This document shows, piece by piece, positions 1-6,178 of a stretch of 7,427 nt of DNA. Under the pieces are notes generated by a model. It was not told where the DNA came from. It searched no databases and saw only the letters and a list, made by a program, of their open reading frames with translations. The position numbers and the translations under genes were made by a program. Origin of the DNA: Clostridia bacterium (GTDB lineage: Bacteria; Bacillota_A; Clostridia; Christensenellales; Aristaeellaceae); assembly GCA_017432405.1 (NCBI GenBank), contig JAFRJF010000303.1, forward strand, positions 1 through 7,427, written 5' to 3'. Positions within the stretch are counted from its first letter, which is position 1, and every line of letters starts with the position of its first letter.

Positions 1-120
1 CTTTGACATCCCGTGCACCGCCTCTCAGATGATGCGGTCTCGTTTCTCGATTTGCGCGGTTTTGTCAAGTGTTGTCAGTTTGTTTATTTGTTATTTCTTT
101 GTTGCCTCCTTCCCTTTCCT

Positions 121-191
121 CTTAAGTTGATGACATTGCCTCCAAGGGGAAGGCTTTTGGAGACCGCACCGCTTAAGTTGATGACATTGCC
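121..191. repeat. Pair of 20-bp direct repeats, 51 bp apart
   Basis: The 20-mer CTTAAGTTGATGACATTGCC occurs exactly at 121-140 and again at 172-191. Each copy is followed a few bases later by a purine-rich GGGAAGG (147-153 and 197-203), so the repeated unit is longer than the identical core. The first copy is also flanked on its left by CCTTCCC (108-114), the reverse complement of GGGAAGG at 147-153, so it sits in a loop between short inverted arms. Exact duplication in non-coding DNA points to a short interspersed, MITE- or REP-like element. I recall similar sequence in intergenic regions of Clostridia, but cannot verify this here. Confidence 0.75.
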
Positions 192-196
192 CTGTA

Positions 197-255
197 GGGA
201 AGGTGGCCCGCGCCCTAAAGGACTTGCTTCGCGTCTCAGCGGGTCGGATGAGGTC
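197..255. repeat. REP-like stem-loop element
   Basis: A GGGAAGGTG block (197-205) leads into CCCGC (207-211), which pairs with GCGGG (239-243). After it comes TCGGATGAGGTC (244-255). The arrangement of a GGGAAGGTG start, a variable stem-loop and a GGATGAGGT end resembles the abundant short intergenic repeats of gut Clostridia, from memory. It directly follows the second 20-bp direct repeat, so 121-255 may be one composite element. The stem is only 5-6 bp with a 27-nt loop, so the structure itself is weak evidence. Confidence 0.45.
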
Positions 256-347
256 CCCACACGCTCCGCCTCGCGCCTCTGTCACGATTTTTCCCATTAT
301 TTAACATTCATGGATTGCCGGTCTGTGCTTATTTTTTGCATCCCCCC

Positions 348-376
348 TTGCAATCCGTCCTGGCCTGATGTATAAT
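348..376 (+). promoter_or_regulatory. Sigma-A-type promoter of the TetR gene
   Basis: TTGCAA (348-353), a 17-bp spacer and a perfect TATAAT (371-376) match the housekeeping consensus in sequence and spacing. Transcription would start near 383, about 34 nt upstream of the GTG start of the TetR gene. No other candidate of this quality lies between here and the secreted-protein gene, so both genes probably use it. Confidence 0.8.
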
Positions 377-377
377 C

Positions 378-392
378 GAGACGCCGAGTCTC
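378..392. promoter_or_regulatory. Candidate TetR operator at the start site
   Basis: GAGAC (378-382), a 5-bp centre and GTCTC (388-392) form a perfect 15-bp dyad that begins 1 bp after the -10 box and spans the expected transcription start. Its size and position fit autorepression by the TetR-family protein encoded next, since those proteins bind short palindromes as dimers. A run of T follows (394-399), but a 5-bp stem inside the start region is a poor terminator. Binding is inferred, not shown. Confidence 0.5.
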
Positions 393-416
393 ATTTTTTC
401 GTTTGGAGGCGCAGGC

Positions 417-1076
417 GTGAACGATTATACAACAGGCAAGGATTGGAAGCTGGACAGGGAGCGCCATATTCTGGAATCGGCTTTCCGTCTCTTCTCCGAA
501 AAGGGCATAGAGTCCGTGACGATGCCGGAGGTGGCAAAGGCCAGCGGCGTCGGCAGGGCGACGCTCTACCGCTACTTCGCCTCAAAGCTGGACCTGGTCG
601 TCGCCATCGGCACCTGGAAGTGGAACGAATACATCGCGCACCACGACGCCTTTGTGCCGCTGGAGACCCATGAAAGCATGACCGGCGCTCAATACCTGCG
701 CTTCTACCTGGATTCCTTCCTGGACCTGTACAGGAACCACCGGGATATCCTGCGGTTCAACTACAATTTCAACAGCTATTTGCAGCATGAATCGGGCACC
801 GAAGCACAGAGGCAGCCCTATCTGCAGATGGTCGGCATTCTGCACGAGCGGTTCCACCGGCTGTGCGAACGGGGCCGGCGGGACGGTACGCTGCGCGACG
901 ACATCTCCGAGACGTCCATGTTCTCCAGCTCCTTCCACATCATGCTGGCGGCGGTCACCCGTTACGCGGTGGGCCTGGTCTACGTGCCTGAGGAAATCGA
1001 CGCGCCCGAGGGCGAGCTGGTCATGCTGGAGGAGCTGCTGCTGTCGCGGTTCACGCATGAGGCATCAGAGTCATAG
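417..1076 (+). CDS. TetR/AcrR-family transcriptional regulator
   Basis: A 219-residue one-component regulator of usual TetR length. Residues 13-60 form the N-terminal DNA-binding domain: a helix with ILESAFRLFSEKG, then the helix-turn-helix TMPEVAKASGVGRATLYRYF (35-54), which carries the family signature, followed by the conserved SKLDL. The rest, about 61-215, is a divergent helical ligand-binding and dimerisation domain, rich in aromatic residues around 92-145 (LRFYLDSFLDLYRNH), so the ligand cannot be guessed. The start is GTG, supported by GGAGG at 405-409 with 7-nt spacing. A strong promoter and a palindrome at the start site lie just upstream, suggesting autoregulation. The gene for a small secreted protein follows 66 bp downstream on the same strand and is the likely co-transcribed target. 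Family assignment is secure. The regulated process is unknown. Confidence 0.93.
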   Translation: MNDYTTGKDWKLDRERHILESAFRLFSEKGIESVTMPEVAKASGVGRATLYRYFASKLDLVVAIGTWKWNEYIAHHDAFVPLETHESMTGAQYLRFYLDSFLDLYRNHRDILRFNYNFNSYLQHESGTEAQRQPYLQMVGILHERFHRLCERGRRDGTLRDDISETSMFSSSFHIMLAAVTRYAVGLVYVPEEIDAPEGELVMLEELLLSRFTHEASES

Positions 1077-1104
1077 ACCGACCGGTTTCTCATCACCGAC
1101 ATCA

Positions 1105-1119
1105 CCCGGTTCAACCGGG
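1105..1119 (+). promoter_or_regulatory. Dyad in the TetR/secreted-protein spacer
   Basis: CCCGGT (1105-1110) and ACCGGG (1114-1119) are perfect inverted arms around a 3-nt loop, 8 nt before the AAAGGAGG ribosome binding site of the next gene. A related ACCGGT palindrome lies at 1081-1086. It could be an RNA hairpin affecting expression of the second gene or a protein site. No T-run follows, so it is not a standard terminator. Confidence 0.35.
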
Positions 1120-1142
1120 CGAATATAAAGGAGGAACAACCC

Positions 1143-1670
1143 ATGAAGAAGATACTCGCAACCCTCGTCGCGCTGGCCCTGCTGCTGGCGCTGCCCTGCG
1201 CGCTGGCCGAACAGGTTCCCGACATCAACTGGGCAGACGCGGAGGCCGCGGCCGCAGAGATCCCCGGCAGCTGGTACACCTTCGAGGACGTCGCGCTGCA
1301 GTTCTGGATTCCCGATATCTTCGAGAACCTGGAGCCCACTGAGGACGACCCCGCCGAGATGATCGGCAAGTTCGAAGTGTCCGACGGTTCGGCGGGCATC
1401 TACGCCCAGTACCTGAATGGATACGAAGGCCTGACGATCGACGATGCGGTCGCCCAGCTGGAAGCCAACGGCGCGACGGAGATCGAGCGCTGCACCCTCA
1501 ACGGCCTGGACGCCGCGTCCTTCAGCATCCCGGACGTGGACGCCGGCTACGTGATATTTATCACCCAGTCGGGCAACTACGTGCAGTTCATCTTCACGCC
1601 CGTCTCCGACGAGGGCTTCGCCAGCGTCGCCCAGCTGGTCACCGCCTCCATCATGCCGGAGGAGGCGTAA
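1143..1670 (+). CDS. Small secreted protein of unknown function
   Basis: A 175-residue protein I cannot assign to a family. It opens with a clear signal peptide: two lysines, a hydrophobic core (4-18) and an ALA|EQ cleavage site after residue 22. There is no lipobox cysteine at the right place, so release or wall association is more likely than lipid anchoring. The mature part (about 153 residues, acidic) contains a WYTFEDVALQFWIPD segment (43-57) and a late YVIFITQSGNYVQFIFTPV beta-rich stretch (about 138-156). The alternating hydrophobic pattern suggests a compact beta-sheet domain, distantly like PsbP/DcrB-type folds; that is a guess. The start is fixed by AAAGGAGG (1127-1134) with 8-nt spacing. 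It follows the TetR gene and ends at a strong terminator, so the two probably form one unit. Confidence 0.85.
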   Translation: MKKILATLVALALLLALPCALAEQVPDINWADAEAAAAEIPGSWYTFEDVALQFWIPDIFENLEPTEDDPAEMIGKFEVSDGSAGIYAQYLNGYEGLTIDDAVAQLEANGATEIERCTLNGLDAASFSIPDVDAGYVIFITQSGNYVQFIFTPVSDEGFASVAQLVTASIMPEEA

Positions 1671-1680
1671 GGCCTTGCAA

Positions 1681-1721
1681 ACAGACGCGCAGGACCGAAA
1701 AGTCCTGCGCGTCTGTTTTTT
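1681..1721 (+). terminator. Strong intrinsic terminator after the secreted-protein gene
   Basis: A perfect 15-bp stem (1681-1695 with 1702-1716) around a 6-nt CGAAAA loop is followed by a run of T (1716-1721). It starts 10 bp after the stop codon of the upstream gene. The convergent minus-strand gene ends at 1720, inside the T-run, so the same hairpin probably also stops that transcript, although its minus-strand U-tract is poor. Confidence 0.92.
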
Positions 1722-3237
1722 ATTCGTACCAGCTCATGTCCTGCTGCACATAGTCCCCCACGTTGAACAGCCAGTCCGTCAAAAACGCCTCCCAGCTCTC
1801 GCCGGTGGCGGCGTCCATGGCGGCGACGAATTCCCTTTCCGTCAGGGTGTGCCCGTCCGCGCCCATCTCCCGGAAGCTCTTCAGGCCGGCAACGAGGCCC
1901 TCCAGCCCCATGGCCAGGCGCAGCTCGTGCAGCACCACCGCGCCGCGCTGGCGCACCACCAGCCTGTAGCTGTCGGCGTCAAAGCGCATGGCGTCGCTGG
2001 TGACGTTCAGCCCGCCGGGCACCGTCTGCTGGAGGGCGCTGACCCAATCCCGGTTGACGTAGGCCAGGAAGCGCTCCCGCCCCGAGGCCGCCTCCAGCAG
2101 CAGGCAGGCGACGTATTCGCTCACCGAATCGCTCAGCCAGGCGTCCGCCGAGGGCTCCACCCAGGCCGACAGGCCGAAGTACTGCTGGGCGACGGCAAAG
2201 CGGACGCGCTGGGCCAGGTCGTCCGCCCGGCCCGGGTCCAGCAGCGCCGAGGGCAGCCAGACGACCCCCGGAAACACCATCGCGTCCAGGGGCGCGTCGG
2301 ACTGGGCCAGCTCCAATTCATCCGCGGGAAAGGGGCCGAACCAGGCTTCGCACTGATCAATGGCCGTCGCGGCCACGTCGAGCATTCGCCCCGCCGCGCC
2401 GCGCACATTGGTCAGCGCCCGCACCCGCACGCCCGTGGCGCTTTCCCGTTCGTAGCTGCGCCAGCGGCGACCGAAGGACATGGCGAAATCCCGGACGTTT
2501 TCGGCTTCGACCTGCCAAACCGCGCTTCCGTCGGCCTTGGAAACCAGGCTGGCGCTGCCCGTGGCGCACAGCAGCCACCCCTCGGGCAGCGTCAGCGTCG
2601 CCCGGTAGTCCGCCGCCTCGCAGTCCAGCCAGCGGGCATGGGCCAAGGGCGTCTTCATGTCGAACTGTCCGGTTCCGGCGTCCAGCACCCCGGGGACGAA
2701 GCAGAAGGCGCTGAGCCGCACGTCGGTGTCTCCCACGCCCTGGAACGCCCCACAGCGCATCAGCAGCAGGTAGTAATCGAATTCAAAGGTACACTGGCCG
2801 CCCGGCGCCACGTCACAGCTGACCCGCAGGTAGTTCTCGTTCTCGCCCTGAAAGCCGAAATCGGTCGGTTTTCCGTCGCAGCGCACCGCGCGCAGGTCGA
2901 TGCCCGCCGGGGTATAGCCCGCGAAGAACACCCGCTCCAGGTCGTCCGCCCCGTACATCTGGGCGTTCTCCCGGCGAAACAGGTTCCCCGCCGCGTAAAA
3001 CACGACCTCCGTCAACCGGCGGCCCGTGTGGTTACAATAGACAAGGCGCTGCGTGATTTGCAGCGCCTGTTCTCCGGCAAGGTATTCCATCGTCAGCTCG
3101 CATTGATGTCGCCCGGCATTCCCGACCCTGGTCTGTTCCTCGGCCAGGCTGCTGAACAGCGCGCCGAACACCACGCCGCCCGCCAGCAGCACCGCCAGGA
3201 CGATGGCGATGATGCGTATCAGCTTCTTGTTCTGCAT
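1720..3237 (-). CDS. Membrane-anchored M1-peptidase-like protein, probably catalytically dead
   Basis: A 505-residue protein with one N-terminal membrane segment (about 6-28) and an extracellular body resembling gluzincin M1 aminopeptidases: a beta-rich N-terminal region to about 260, then the peptidase-like region. The M1 landmarks align but their key residues differ. The GAMEN-type site reads DAMVFPG (318-324), with Val where the exopeptidase Glu should be. The HExxH position reads FAVAQ (347-351), just before QYFG. The third zinc ligand region, normally WLxEGxxEY, reads WLSDSVSEY (367-375), with Asp for Glu. The usual catalytic Tyr, VYxKGA, reads VRQRGA (428-433), with Arg429. The frame is intact and full length, so this looks like a maintained pseudoenzyme rather than a decaying gene. 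The start has GGAGG (3245-3249) at 7 nt. It is the last gene of the signal peptidase unit, 13 nt after its neighbour. Fold assignment is from motif alignment by eye. Confidence 0.8.
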   Translation of the reverse strand: MQNKKLIRIIAIVLAVLLAGGVVFGALFSSLAEEQTRVGNAGRHQCELTMEYLAGEQALQITQRLVYCNHTGRRLTEVVFYAAGNLFRRENAQMYGADDLERVFFAGYTPAGIDLRAVRCDGKPTDFGFQGENENYLRVSCDVAPGGQCTFEFDYYLLLMRCGAFQGVGDTDVRLSAFCFVPGVLDAGTGQFDMKTPLAHARWLDCEAADYRATLTLPEGWLLCATGSASLVSKADGSAVWQVEAENVRDFAMSFGRRWRSYERESATGVRVRALTNVRGAAGRMLDVAATAIDQCEAWFGPFPADELELAQSDAPLDAMVFPGVVWLPSALLDPGRADDLAQRVRFAVAQQYFGLSAWVEPSADAWLSDSVSEYVACLLLEAASGRERFLAYVNRDWVSALQQTVPGGLNVTSDAMRFDADSYRLVVRQRGAVVLHELRLAMGLEGLVAGLKSFREMGADGHTLTEREFVAAMDAATGESWEAFLTDWLFNVGDYVQQDMSWYE

Positions 3238-3250
3238 AGGCCCTCCTCCG

Positions 3251-4093
3251 TCAGTGCACAGCCCGCCAGCTGCCCAGCGGCCAGATGACCTGGCGCACGC
3301 GGCCCACGATCATGCCCTTGGAAATCGGGCCCACGTCCATATCCGGGTCGTCGTCCCTCCAGTCCCGGGAATCATGGCTGTTGTAGCGGTTGTCGCCCAC
3401 CACGAAGTATTCGTCCTCACCCAGCACATAGGGATCGTAGTCGTCGGGGCTGCCGTTGGGGAAGTAGTCGCCGTAGCGCTCATCCAGCATCTCGTCCACG
3501 GTCTCGCCGTCCTTCTCATAGACGACGTGGGTCACCTCGTTCTTGCGATAGATGGTATCGCCGGGAACGGCCACCACGCGCTTGACGAAGTAGGTCTGCA
3601 TCGGGATGATGCCCAGGAAGTTGTTGTAGCGGTTCGGATAGTGGCAGATGACCACGCTGTCCCGCTGGACGCTGCCGAACTTCACGTCGGTCACGGTGAC
3701 GAACAGCCGCTCGCCGTCGGCCAGCGTGGTGTCCATCGAGTGGCCGTCCACCCGAATGATCCTGAACAGGAAGGTCTGGATCACGAATACCACCAGCAGG
3801 GCCACGACCAGCGCGACCACCCATTCCTTGACTTCCTTCCAGAAACTCTTCTTCTTTTTCGCGACCTTCTCCTCAATCTCGGAGATCTGCTTCTCGGCTT
3901 CTTCCCTGCTCTGCTTCTCAGCCTCTTCATTGGGCTGCTTCTCAGCTTCCTCGTTGGTCTGCTTCTCAGCTTCCTCGTTGGTCTGCTTCTCAGCTTCCTC
4001 GTTGAGCTGCAGCTCATCTTTTTCGTTGACCTGTATCTCGACTTCTTTGTTGAGCTGCTTCTCCTGCGGCGCGTTGCCGTTGTTGCCTTCCAT
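3251..4093 (-). CDS. lepB: Signal peptidase I with repeat-rich cytoplasmic N-terminus
   Basis: Type I signal peptidase (S26), which cleaves signal peptides from exported proteins on the outer face of the membrane. Numbering from the start chosen here (280 residues), 10-73 are eight charged octads (consensus AEKQxNEE), 79-82 are four lysines, and 90-108 form the single membrane segment. The catalytic Ser is in GHSMDTTL (Ser119) and the general-base Lys in YFVKRVVAVPGD (Lys171). The conserved GDNRxxSxDSR box begins at 233. All catalytic residues are present. Positive charges before the membrane segment place the repeat tail in the cytoplasm. The frame is open nine codons further to an ATG at 4118-4120 abutting the upstream stop, but that codon has no ribosome binding site, whereas the ATG at 4091-4093 has AAGGAG (4103-4108) at 9-nt spacing. 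Most homologues have only a short N-terminal extension. Confidence 0.93.
   Translation of the reverse strand: MEGNNGNAPQEKQLNKEVEIQVNEKDELQLNEEAEKQTNEEAEKQTNEEAEKQPNEEAEKQSREEAEKQISEIEEKVAKKKKSFWKEVKEWVVALVVALLVVFVIQTFLFRIIRVDGHSMDTTLADGERLFVTVTDVKFGSVQRDSVVICHYPNRYNNFLGIIPMQTYFVKRVVAVPGDTIYRKNEVTHVVYEKDGETVDEMLDERYGDYFPNGSPDDYDPYVLGEDEYFVVGDNRYNSHDSRDWRDDDPDMDVGPISKGMIVGRVRQVIWPLGSWRAVH
3887..4078 (-). repeat. 24-bp in-frame tandem repeat (eight units)
   Basis: Units start every 24 bp at 3887, 3911, 3935, 3959, 3983, 4007, 4031 and 4055. The three at 3935, 3959 and 3983 share an identical 22-bp core. Units at 3887 and 3911 differ by a few bases, and the three at 4007-4078 are strongly diverged, as in an array that grew from its middle. 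Each unit encodes one octad of the AEKQxNEE type in the signal peptidase. Because the period is a multiple of three, copy-number change would lengthen or shorten the protein without a frameshift. Confidence 0.9.
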
Positions 4094-4120
4094 ATTCAAA
4101 CTCTCCTTGTCCATCTTCAT

Positions 4121-4630
4121 TCATCGCACCGGCCCGATGCGCCCCGGCGGCCAGATGACGCAGCGCACCCGCCCGATAAAGGCGTCCGCGCCTATGGGGC
4201 CCATGTCCGCCATGCGGCTGTCGTAGCTGTCCGCCCGGTTGTCGCCCAGCACCAGGTATTCCCCGTCGCCCAGGCGCACCTCGTAATCCTCGGTAGGCGT
4301 CGATACATAGGGCTCCGCCACCGGCTGTCCGTCCACCGTCAGTGTGCCGCCCGAGAAGCGGATCGCCTCGCCGGGCAACCCGATCACCCGCTTGATGTAG
4401 GTGTCGCTGCGGCCCGGGAAGACGCACTGCACCACGTCACCCCGCTGCGGGCCCTCCCGCCGGTAGTCGAACCGGGTAACGAGGGCGACGTCGCCGGCCT
4501 GCAGCGTGTCCTGCATCGAGGTGCCCGCCACGCGGACGGTAATACAGACCCAATGCCGCAGGCCCAGCGCCAGCGCCGCCGCCAGGGCCAGCGCCAGGAT
4601 CAGCCTTATAAGGCCGCCCGGGGCTTTCAC
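4121..4630 (-). CDS. lepB: Minimal signal peptidase I
   Basis: A 169-residue type I signal peptidase, near the lower size limit for the family. The N-terminus carries one membrane segment (about 7-27) with almost no cytoplasmic part. The catalytic Ser lies in GTSMQDTL (Ser38) and the catalytic Lys in YIKRVIGLPGE (Lys80). The GDNRADSYDSR box spans 129-139, followed by the usual MGPIGADAFIGRV and IWPPGRIG tail. All active-site elements are present, so it should be functional. The start is GTG and overlaps the DUF951 stop codon by four bases (GTGA), which implies translational coupling. A GGGGAG precedes it at about 8 nt. It differs clearly in sequence from the repeat-bearing paralogue just downstream, so it is not a recent tandem duplicate; separate substrates or conditions are plausible but not shown. 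Confidence 0.93.
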   Translation of the reverse strand: MKAPGGLIRLILALALAAALALGLRHWVCITVRVAGTSMQDTLQAGDVALVTRFDYRREGPQRGDVVQCVFPGRSDTYIKRVIGLPGEAIRFSGGTLTVDGQPVAEPYVSTPTEDYEVRLGDGEYLVLGDNRADSYDSRMADMGPIGADAFIGRVRCVIWPPGRIGPVR

Positions 4631-4824
4631 GCCTGGCTCTCCCCGGCGCTCTCCAGCAGCTTCCTGACCCGCTTTTCAAACACCGGGCGTTCCAGCATCA
4701 CGATGCGCTGGCACTTCTCGCAGCGCATCTTGATGTCCGCGCCTACGTAGGTGATCCGCCAGACGTCGTTGCCGCAGGGATGCGCCTTGCGCATCTTCAC
4801 CAGGTCGCCCACATGCAGAAGCAT
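4627..4824 (-). CDS. DUF951 family protein
   Basis: A 65-residue protein matching the DUF951 family (PF06107) of Bacillota: VGDLVKMRKAHPCGNDVW (5-22), VGADIKMRCEKC (27-38), then RIVMLERPVFEKRVRKLL (40-57). The His15, Cys17, Cys35 and Cys38 pattern suggests a small zinc-binding beta-barrel, possibly nucleic-acid binding by its SH3-like look; the family has no established function. The frame extends upstream to a TTG at 4851, but the ATG at 4822-4824 has GGGAGG at 7-nt spacing and gives the usual family N-terminus, so I chose it. It is the first gene of the unit and overlaps the next one by four bases. Length is typical for the family. Confidence 0.9.
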   Translation of the reverse strand: MLLHVGDLVKMRKAHPCGNDVWRITYVGADIKMRCEKCQRIVMLERPVFEKRVRKLLESAGESQA

Positions 4825-4850
4825 CTTCCAACCTCCCGGGATGGTATCCA

Positions 4851-4868
4851 AAGAGGACTTTCCCTCTT
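4851..4868 (-). promoter_or_regulatory. Small leader hairpin of the DUF951 unit
   Basis: On the minus strand AAGAGG (4868-4863) pairs with CCTCTT (4856-4851) around a 6-nt loop, between the candidate promoter and the ribosome binding site. No U-run follows, so it is not a terminator. It may be chance, or a 5'-end stabilising hairpin. Confidence 0.25.
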
Positions 4869-4883
4869 GATAACACGGTTCGT

Positions 4884-4889
4884 ATTATA
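4884..4889 (-). promoter_or_regulatory. Candidate -10 box for the DUF951/signal peptidase unit
   Basis: A perfect TATAAT reads on the minus strand at 4889-4884 within an AT-rich stretch between the methyltransferase stop and the DUF951 start, about 60 bp before that start. No good -35 hexamer sits 16-18 bp upstream, so the promoter would be weak or activator-dependent. I see no terminator after the methyltransferase gene, so read-through from it is also possible. Confidence 0.45.
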
Positions 4890-4927
4890 GGTTATAAATA
4901 TTGCATCAGTATGAACTTTGAGATAAC

Positions 4928-6178
4928 TTATATGCGTTCCAGCGCATAGTAGAAGCTGCGGCCCGTCACATCGCCCACGCAAAGGGCCAGCTCGCCGCCG
5001 TACACCGGCACAGCCAGCTCCCGCCGCAGCGCGCCTTCCTTGCGGGTCCTGGCAAATTCCGCCATCACCCGGTAGCCCTCCGGGCGCAGGTAGCCCACCG
5101 ACCAGTTGTCCACCGCGTCCATCGGCGCGCACCCCTCAGGCAGGCCCGGAATGCCGGCGTCGAAGCCCTCGAGGGTGACGTGGAAGAAGCCCACGCCCGA
5201 GCGGATGGAGGCCTCGCAAACCGGGGCCGCGTCCACAGGCCCGGGCAGCTCTATGCCATAATCCGCGCCTGCCAGCCTGCGCCGGGCGATGTTCACCGTC
5301 AGCGGGCAACGGTCGATGCCGATGAAGTGTCTGCCGCCCCGCCTGGCGGCCTCCAGTGTGGTGCAGCTGCCCGCGAAGGGGTCCAGCACCCACTCCCCCG
5401 GCCTGGACGCGCACTTCACGATGCGCTCCAGCAGCGCCAGCGGCTTCTGGGCGTCGTAGCCGGTGCGCTCCGGGTCCTTCTGCTGGAGGTGGCTCAGGTC
5501 CTGCCACACGTCTGTGGGGGCCACTGGCTCGTCGTCGTAGTAGGTATACACCCTGCCGTTGGTCTTGATCGAGCGGTAGACCCTGCCGTCCGGGTCCACG
5601 TGTCGGCGCATGTGGTTGGGCTTGGGCTGGGCGGGCACCGACTTCACGGCCTCGATGTTGAAGTCATACCTCGCCGTCTTGCGGTAGAACAGTATCACGT
5701 CGTGCTTGCGGCTGAAGTGGTTCACGCTGCGCCCGCCGCTCTGGTAGACCCAGATGATCTCGTTGAGCAGGTTCTCCTCGCCGAAGATCTCGTCCAGCAG
5801 CAGCCGGACGTGGGGGTGGGCCCGGTAGTCGATGTGCACGAAGACCATGCCGGTGTCGCTGAGCAGCCGATGGCAGCGCGTCAGCACCTGCCGAAGCAGG
5901 CCCAGGTATTCCTCCCGGCTCATCTTATCGGAAAAGGCCTCCAGCGCCATGCCGCCCCGGCCCTTTTTCCACTGATCCTCACCCACGCGCACCCGCATGA
6001 AGAAGCGATCCCCGGTCATGAAGGGCGGGTCCATGTACACCAGCTTGACCTTTCCCTCGTATTCCGGCAGCAGCGCCTCCAAATTCTCCACGGCGTCGCC
6101 AAGGCAGAACAGCCCCTGGGGTCCGTCCCCCGCGCCGGTGTGCCATTCACGGCTGACCTCGATCGGTTTAAGCGGCAT
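4928..6178 (-). CDS. Orphan beta-class DNA methyltransferase (Mod-like)
   Basis: A 416-residue S-adenosylmethionine-dependent DNA methyltransferase expected to modify an exocyclic amino group, most likely N6-adenine. The order is beta class: catalytic motif IV as YMDPPF (49-53), then a target-recognition region, then TGYDAQKPLALLERIV (239-254), then the AdoMet-binding motif I as LDPFAGSCTT (265-274), where Cys stands in for the usual second Gly, then GIDRCPLTVNIARRRL. The final 100 residues form an extra domain (NWSVGYLRPEG, then VGDVTGRSFY) like the C-terminal part of type III Mod proteins. No restriction subunit is adjacent. The frame opens at an ATG at 6205, but that codon lies at or before the predicted transcription start and has no ribosome binding site. 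The ATG at 6176-6178 has GAGGGG (6186-6191) at 7 nt, so I start there. The recognition site cannot be predicted. Confidence 0.9.
   Translation of the reverse strand: MPLKPIEVSREWHTGAGDGPQGLFCLGDAVENLEALLPEYEGKVKLVYMDPPFMTGDRFFMRVRVGEDQWKKGRGGMALEAFSDKMSREEYLGLLRQVLTRCHRLLSDTGMVFVHIDYRAHPHVRLLLDEIFGEENLLNEIIWVYQSGGRSVNHFSRKHDVILFYRKTARYDFNIEAVKSVPAQPKPNHMRRHVDPDGRVYRSIKTNGRVYTYYDDEPVAPTDVWQDLSHLQQKDPERTGYDAQKPLALLERIVKCASRPGEWVLDPFAGSCTTLEAARRGGRHFIGIDRCPLTVNIARRRLAGADYGIELPGPVDAAPVCEASIRSGVGFFHVTLEGFDAGIPGLPEGCAPMDAVDNWSVGYLRPEGYRVMAEFARTRKEGALRRELAVPVYGGELALCVGDVTGRSFYYALERI

Larger units (their letters stand above)
1..347. other. Gene-free, repeat-bearing left flank
   Basis: I see no credible gene here. 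The open frames present lack a ribosome binding site and read through repeat sequence. The stretch from about 60 to 120 is T-rich and contrasts with the GC-rich genes. It carries TTGTCA twice (62-67 and 72-77), exactly 10 bp apart, so on one face of the helix. From 121 the sequence becomes a repeat element, described separately, and 256-347 holds nothing recognisable before the promoter of the TetR gene. Nothing at the left edge shows which gene precedes it. Confidence 0.6.

Noticed and set aside
13..375. Open frame of 120 codons in the left flank
   Set aside because: It runs through direct repeats and into the TetR promoter, has no ribosome binding site, and shows no protein-like pattern.
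383..400. GAGAC/GTCTC dyad plus T-run as an intrinsic terminator before the TetR gene
   Set aside because: The expected transcription start falls inside the dyad, so the full hairpin would not be transcribed, and the stem is only 5 bp; an operator is more likely.
1675..3288. Plus-strand open frame of 537 codons
   Set aside because: It is antisense to the M1-like gene, lacks a ribosome binding site, is rich in His, Arg, Gln and Ala as high-GC antisense frames are, and matches no family, whereas the minus strand encodes recognisable motifs.
3887..4078. CRISPR-like array
   Set aside because: The 24-bp units are contiguous with no spacers, lie in frame inside a coding sequence and translate to a regular octad.
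3203..4750. Plus-strand open frame of 515 codons spanning both signal peptidases
   Set aside because: It covers three genuine minus-strand genes, and its Leu/Phe-rich repeats are the 24-bp array read backwards. The length is a by-product of GC-rich codon use.
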